DNA of 33,823 nt from Pseudomonas sp. Lineage in GTDB: Bacteria; Pseudomonadota; Gammaproteobacteria; Pseudomonadales; Pseudomonadaceae. A program made the position numbers and the translations under genes. The stretch spans positions 1 to 33,823 of the forward strand of contig JAESUC010000229.1 of NCBI GenBank assembly GCA_016763285.1. Direction: 5' to 3'. The notes beneath the pieces are model-generated. The model ran no database searches and was not told the DNA's origin. It was given only the letters and a program-made list of their open reading frames with translations. Shown here piece by piece: positions 31,441-33,823 of the stretch; the first letter of the stretch is position 1, and each line of letters starts with the position of its first letter.

Positions 31441-33553
31441 CGGCAATTTCATGGATCAGCGCAGCACGGATGCAGTGCAACACGCCCTCTTCCACGGGCT
31501 CCTCCAGTTCGCGGGCCACCGTTCGTACCCCGGGGAGATCCTCCTCTGCGTCGTTGAGAAACGCATCCTGGATGCGCTCGAGCTGGCCTGGCGGCAGATC
31601 GACCGCGTGGTGCAGTGCCAGCTTGCCAATACTGATCGCCTGGGCCAGCTGCATGTACACCTGCTTGACCGGAATGCTCAGTTGCCGACTGATCTGCTCC
31701 GGGCCCATGCCGGCGATGGCCAGGGCCTGGGCGTCCTGAGTTGCGGTATCCGCGACCGGGGCGTCACCTACCAGCACCTGCAGAAAATCGGCGCCGTAGC
31801 GCTCCAGTTTGTGCGAACCGATCCCACTGACCAGGGCCATGTCCTGCAGATTACCCGGGCGCTGACGCAGCATGTCGACCAGCGTCGAATCCGGAAATAT
31901 CACGTAGGGTGGGACACCATGAGCCTCGGCGAGTTTCTTGCGCAGGGCGCGCAACGCCTCCCACAGGGGCTTGTCGGCCTCGGCGATGACGGCCTTTTCG
32001 CCGGAGCGCGAAGGCAGGGGCGCCGTACGTGAGGCGTCCTTGCGCAGCGCAAGACTCTCTTCGCCGCGCAGCAATGCGCGGCAGCTTTCCGATAGCCGCA
32101 GGCTGCCATAGCCGTCCAGATCGATCTCGGCCAGCCCACGGGCAATCAACTGGCGGAATACCGAGCGCCATTCCTGCTCCGACAGGTGCTTGCCGATGCC
32201 ATAGGTGGACAGGTGCTGATGACCGGCGCTGCGGATCTTCTCGTTGTCGCGGCCCAGCAGAATATCCACCAGATGACCCACGCCGTAACGCTGGCCACTG
32301 CGATAGGCACTGGAAAGCGCCATACGGGCCGCCTCGCTGCCATCCCAGGTATCGGCCGGCTCGACGCAATTGTCACAATAGCCACAGGGTTCGGCCAGGG
32401 TTTCGCCAAAGTAGTCGAGCAGCATCTGCCGCCGACAGGTGGTGATTTCGCACAGTCCGAGCATGGCATCGAGCTTGTGACGTTCGATGCGCTTGTGGCG
32501 CTCGTCCCCTTCGGAGTTGGCCATGATCTGGTTGAGCATCAGCACGTCCTGCAGGCCGAAAGCCATCCAGGCATCGGCCGGAAGACCATCGCGCCCTGCC
32601 CGGCCGGTCTCCTGATAATAGGCCTCGACACTTTTTGGCAGATCCATATGGGCAACGAAGCGCACATTGGACTTGTCGATACCCATGCCGAAGGCAATGG
32701 TGGCGACCATTATCAGGCCTTCTTCGTTGAGAAAGCGCTTCTGATGGGTCGCGCGCAGCTCGGCGGGCAGGCCCGCATGGTAAGGCAGCGCAGGCCAGCC
32801 CTGACCGCTGAGCCACTGGGCCGTATCATCGACCTTGCGTCGGGACAGGCAATAGACAATACCGGCATTGCCCTTGTGCCGGCCCAGCAGGCCGAGCAGT
32901 TGTTGCCGCGGCTTGTCCTTGGGCACGATGCGGTAAAAGATATTGGGCCGGTCGAAGCCGGAGATGAAACAGGGCGCGTGCTCCAGCTTCAATCGCTGGC
33001 TGATGTCCTGCTGGGTGCGCTCGTCGGCCGTCGCGGTCAGCGCCATGCGCGGCACCTGGGGAAAATGCTCGGCCAGTTGGCCCAGTTGCAGGTACTCGGG
33101 CCGGAAATCATGCCCCCATTGGGACACGCAGTGCGCCTCATCGATCGCAAACAGCGCGATATCCAGGGTTTGCAGGAACTGCAATGTGCGGGGCTTGAGC
33201 AGACGCTCGGGCGCCAGATAGAGGAAATCCAGCTCACCGCGACGCATCTGACCGGCAATCTCGCGCTGATCATCCTCGCTCAGTGTGGAGTTCAGTGCGG
33301 CTGCCTTGAGACCCAGTTCGTTGAGGGTAGCCACCTGATCGTCCATCAATGCAATCAGCGGAGAGACAATCACAGCCAGGCCATCGCGCAGCAGACCGGG
33401 GATCTGGTAGCACAGGGACTTGCCCCCGCCAGTCGGCATCAGGACCAGGGCGTCACCACCGGTGGCCACCTGATCAATGATGTCGGCTTGCTGGCCGCGG
33501 AACTCGGCGTAGCCGAATATATCCTTGAGTCGCTGCAGAGCTTGCTCGCGCAT
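31433..33553 (-). CDS. recQ: ATP-dependent DNA helicase RecQ
   Basis: A 706-residue 3'-5' helicase: Walker A PTGGGKS (40-46), DEAH box 138-141 with the RecQ aromatic loop (SQWGHDF, 144-150), helicase C domain with [10 protein letters not shown] (314-323), the zinc-binding cysteines C373, C390, C393, C396, a winged-helix RQC domain (about 410-500) and an HRDC domain (about 526-595). A further C-terminal HTH-like region (603-706) extends it beyond E. coli RecQ, as usual in Pseudomonas. ATG 33551-33553 is fixed by AGGGAG about 5 bases upstream; the frame stays open to 33718. Confidence 0.95.
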   Translation of the reverse strand: MREQALQRLKDIFGYAEFRGQQADIIDQVATGGDALVLMPTGGGKSLCYQIPGLLRDGLAVIVSPLIALMDDQVATLNELGLKAAALNSTLSEDDQREIAGQMRRGELDFLYLAPERLLKPRTLQFLQTLDIALFAIDEAHCVSQWGHDFRPEYLQLGQLAEHFPQVPRMALTATADERTQQDISQRLKLEHAPCFISGFDRPNIFYRIVPKDKPRQQLLGLLGRHKGNAGIVYCLSRRKVDDTAQWLSGQGWPALPYHAGLPAELRATHQKRFLNEEGLIMVATIAFGMGIDKSNVRFVAHMDLPKSVEAYYQETGRAGRDGLPADAWMAFGLQDVLMLNQIMANSEGDERHKRIERHKLDAMLGLCEITTCRRQMLLDYFGETLAEPCGYCDNCVEPADTWDGSEAARMALSSAYRSGQRYGVGHLVDILLGRDNEKIRSAGHQHLSTYGIGKHLSEQEWRSVFRQLIARGLAEIDLDGYGSLRLSESCRALLRGEESLALRKDASRTAPLPSRSGEKAVIAEADKPLWEALRALRKKLAEAHGVPPYVIFPDSTLVDMLRQRPGNLQDMALVSGIGSHKLERYGADFLQVLVGDAPVADTATQDAQALAIAGMGPEQISRQLSIPVKQVYMQLAQAISIGKLALHHAVDLPPGQLERIQDAFLNDAEEDLPGVRTVARELEEPVEEGVLHCIRAALIHEIAGA

Positions 33554-33623
33554 GGGGCTCCCTGGGTTGAAGTATCGAGTTGGAGCGGCGTTCGTCACAC
33601 GGCGCTGACCCGCCAAGGCAGGC

Positions 33624-33632
33624 ATTGTACCA
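33624..33632 (-). promoter_or_regulatory. Extended -10 promoter for recQ
   Basis: On the minus strand TGG-TACAAT (TGn plus a 5/6 -10). The expected start near 33617 gives a leader of about 64 bases to the recQ ATG. No clear -35, as is common for extended -10 promoters. Confidence 0.45.
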
Positions 33633-33680
33633 GCACCGCGAGCGGTATCCGTGCCGGATATCACCCGGCGATCAGCGCCT

Positions 33681-33710
33681 TTGGCAAAAGGCCTGGGGCG
33701 CGCGTACAAT
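33681..33710 (+). promoter_or_regulatory. Sigma-70 promoter for the YecA-like gene
   Basis: TTGGCA (-35, 5/6; 33681-33686), an 18-base spacer and TACAAT (-10, 5/6; 33705-33710). The expected start near 33717 leaves a leader of about 22 bases with GAGG 6 bases before the ATG. The best-formed sigma-70 promoter in the window. Confidence 0.6.
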
Positions 33711-33738
33711 GCACGCATTATCCACTATGAGGTGTCCC

Positions 33739-33823
33739 ATGTCCTTCGCCGACCAACTCGAGCGCCTGCAGGAATTTCTTGATGCAGACGACCTGCACGA
33801 TGAAGCACTGGATTACCTTGCCG
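33739..33823 (+). CDS. YecA/UPF0149-type protein, 5' end only
   Basis: The window ends 28 codons into this frame. The visible residues, beginning MSFADQLERLQEFLDADD and continuing LHDEALDYLA, match the N-terminus of the UPF0149/YecA-like proteins that lie divergent from recQ in many Pseudomonas. ATG 33739-33741 has GAGG 6 bases upstream and a good promoter. The function of this family is not established; some members carry a C-terminal zinc-binding SEC-C motif, which is beyond the edge here. Confidence 0.65.
   Translation, partial: MSFADQLERLQEFLDADDLHDEALDYLA

Noticed and set aside
33554-33718. N-terminal extension of recQ
   Set aside because: Contains the divergent promoters and has no RecQ-like sequence; AGGGAG fixes the ATG at 33551-33553.
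1-33823. Mobile element, defence island, CRISPR array or prophage
   Set aside because: No transposase, integrase, terminal inverted repeats, phage genes or spaced direct repeats; gene order is conserved Pseudomonas core. The only repeat array (4136-4211) is a short inverted heptad array.

Overview
The window is a stretch of conserved chromosomal housekeeping DNA from a high-GC gammaproteobacterium of the Pseudomonadaceae (Pseudomonas in the broad sense, perhaps the Halopseudomonas side; the species cannot be fixed by eye). The evidence is gene order and protein type: gyrA-serC-pheA-hisC-tyrA/aroA-cmk leading towards rpsA, a fused prephenate dehydrogenase/EPSP synthase, divergent mtnA and MTA deaminase genes, ubiG-mupP-yciK, a CpxR/CpxP-like/CpxA set, a CyaB-type adenylate cyclase, a PlpD-type patatin autotransporter and recQ. 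Coding density is very high. I see no tRNA or rRNA gene, insertion sequence, prophage, integron or CRISPR array. No gene-free stretch exceeds about 230 bases.

Layout. (1) 1-9071, minus strand: the aromatic/serine 'supraoperon', read gyrA, serC, pheA, hisC, tyrA-aroA, cmk, with rpsA expected beyond the left edge. The genes overlap or nearly touch, except for a 91-bp gap between pheA and hisC that holds a striking inverted array of 7-bp repeats. (2) 9298-13953: mtnA (minus) diverges from an MTA/SAH deaminase gene followed by ubiG, mupP and yciK in a tight plus-strand operon (methionine salvage, ubiquinone, peptidoglycan recycling). (3) 14138-15067: a diguanylate cyclase behind a good sigma-54-like promoter. 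(4) 15072-20508, minus: rnm (PHP exonuclease), yciO, trpS, scpA, scpB, rluB. The TrpRS carries a four-cysteine Fe-S-type motif. (5) 20643-23875, plus: yciI, a coiled-coil membrane protein, and an envelope-stress type system (response regulator, CpxP/Spy-like chaperone, sensor kinase) with a CpxR-box-like site between regulator and chaperone. (6) 23854-25469, minus: a nitroreductase and an AraC regulator. (7) 25644-28249, plus: an Mpo1-like membrane protein, an HD-domain protein with the ligand pattern of diiron HD-oxygenases, and a MASE2 adenylate cyclase, facing an LpxH-like phosphoesterase. (8) 29240-31420: a PlpD-type phospholipase autotransporter. (9) 31433-33553: recQ (minus), divergent from the start of a YecA/UPF0149-type gene cut by the right edge.

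Most of the window is expected biology. The points most worth a second look are the heptad inverted repeat that contains the hisC ribosome binding site, the CpxR-like box inside the cpx operon with a histidine-rich CpxP-like protein, the sigma-54-like promoter with an upstream dyad at the diguanylate cyclase, the orphan HD-oxygenase-like gene with a palindrome over its -10, and the Fe-S-type TrpRS. Several genes appear to use GTG or TTG starts. All positions, motifs and spacings were read by eye; family names rest on recognition and have not been searched.
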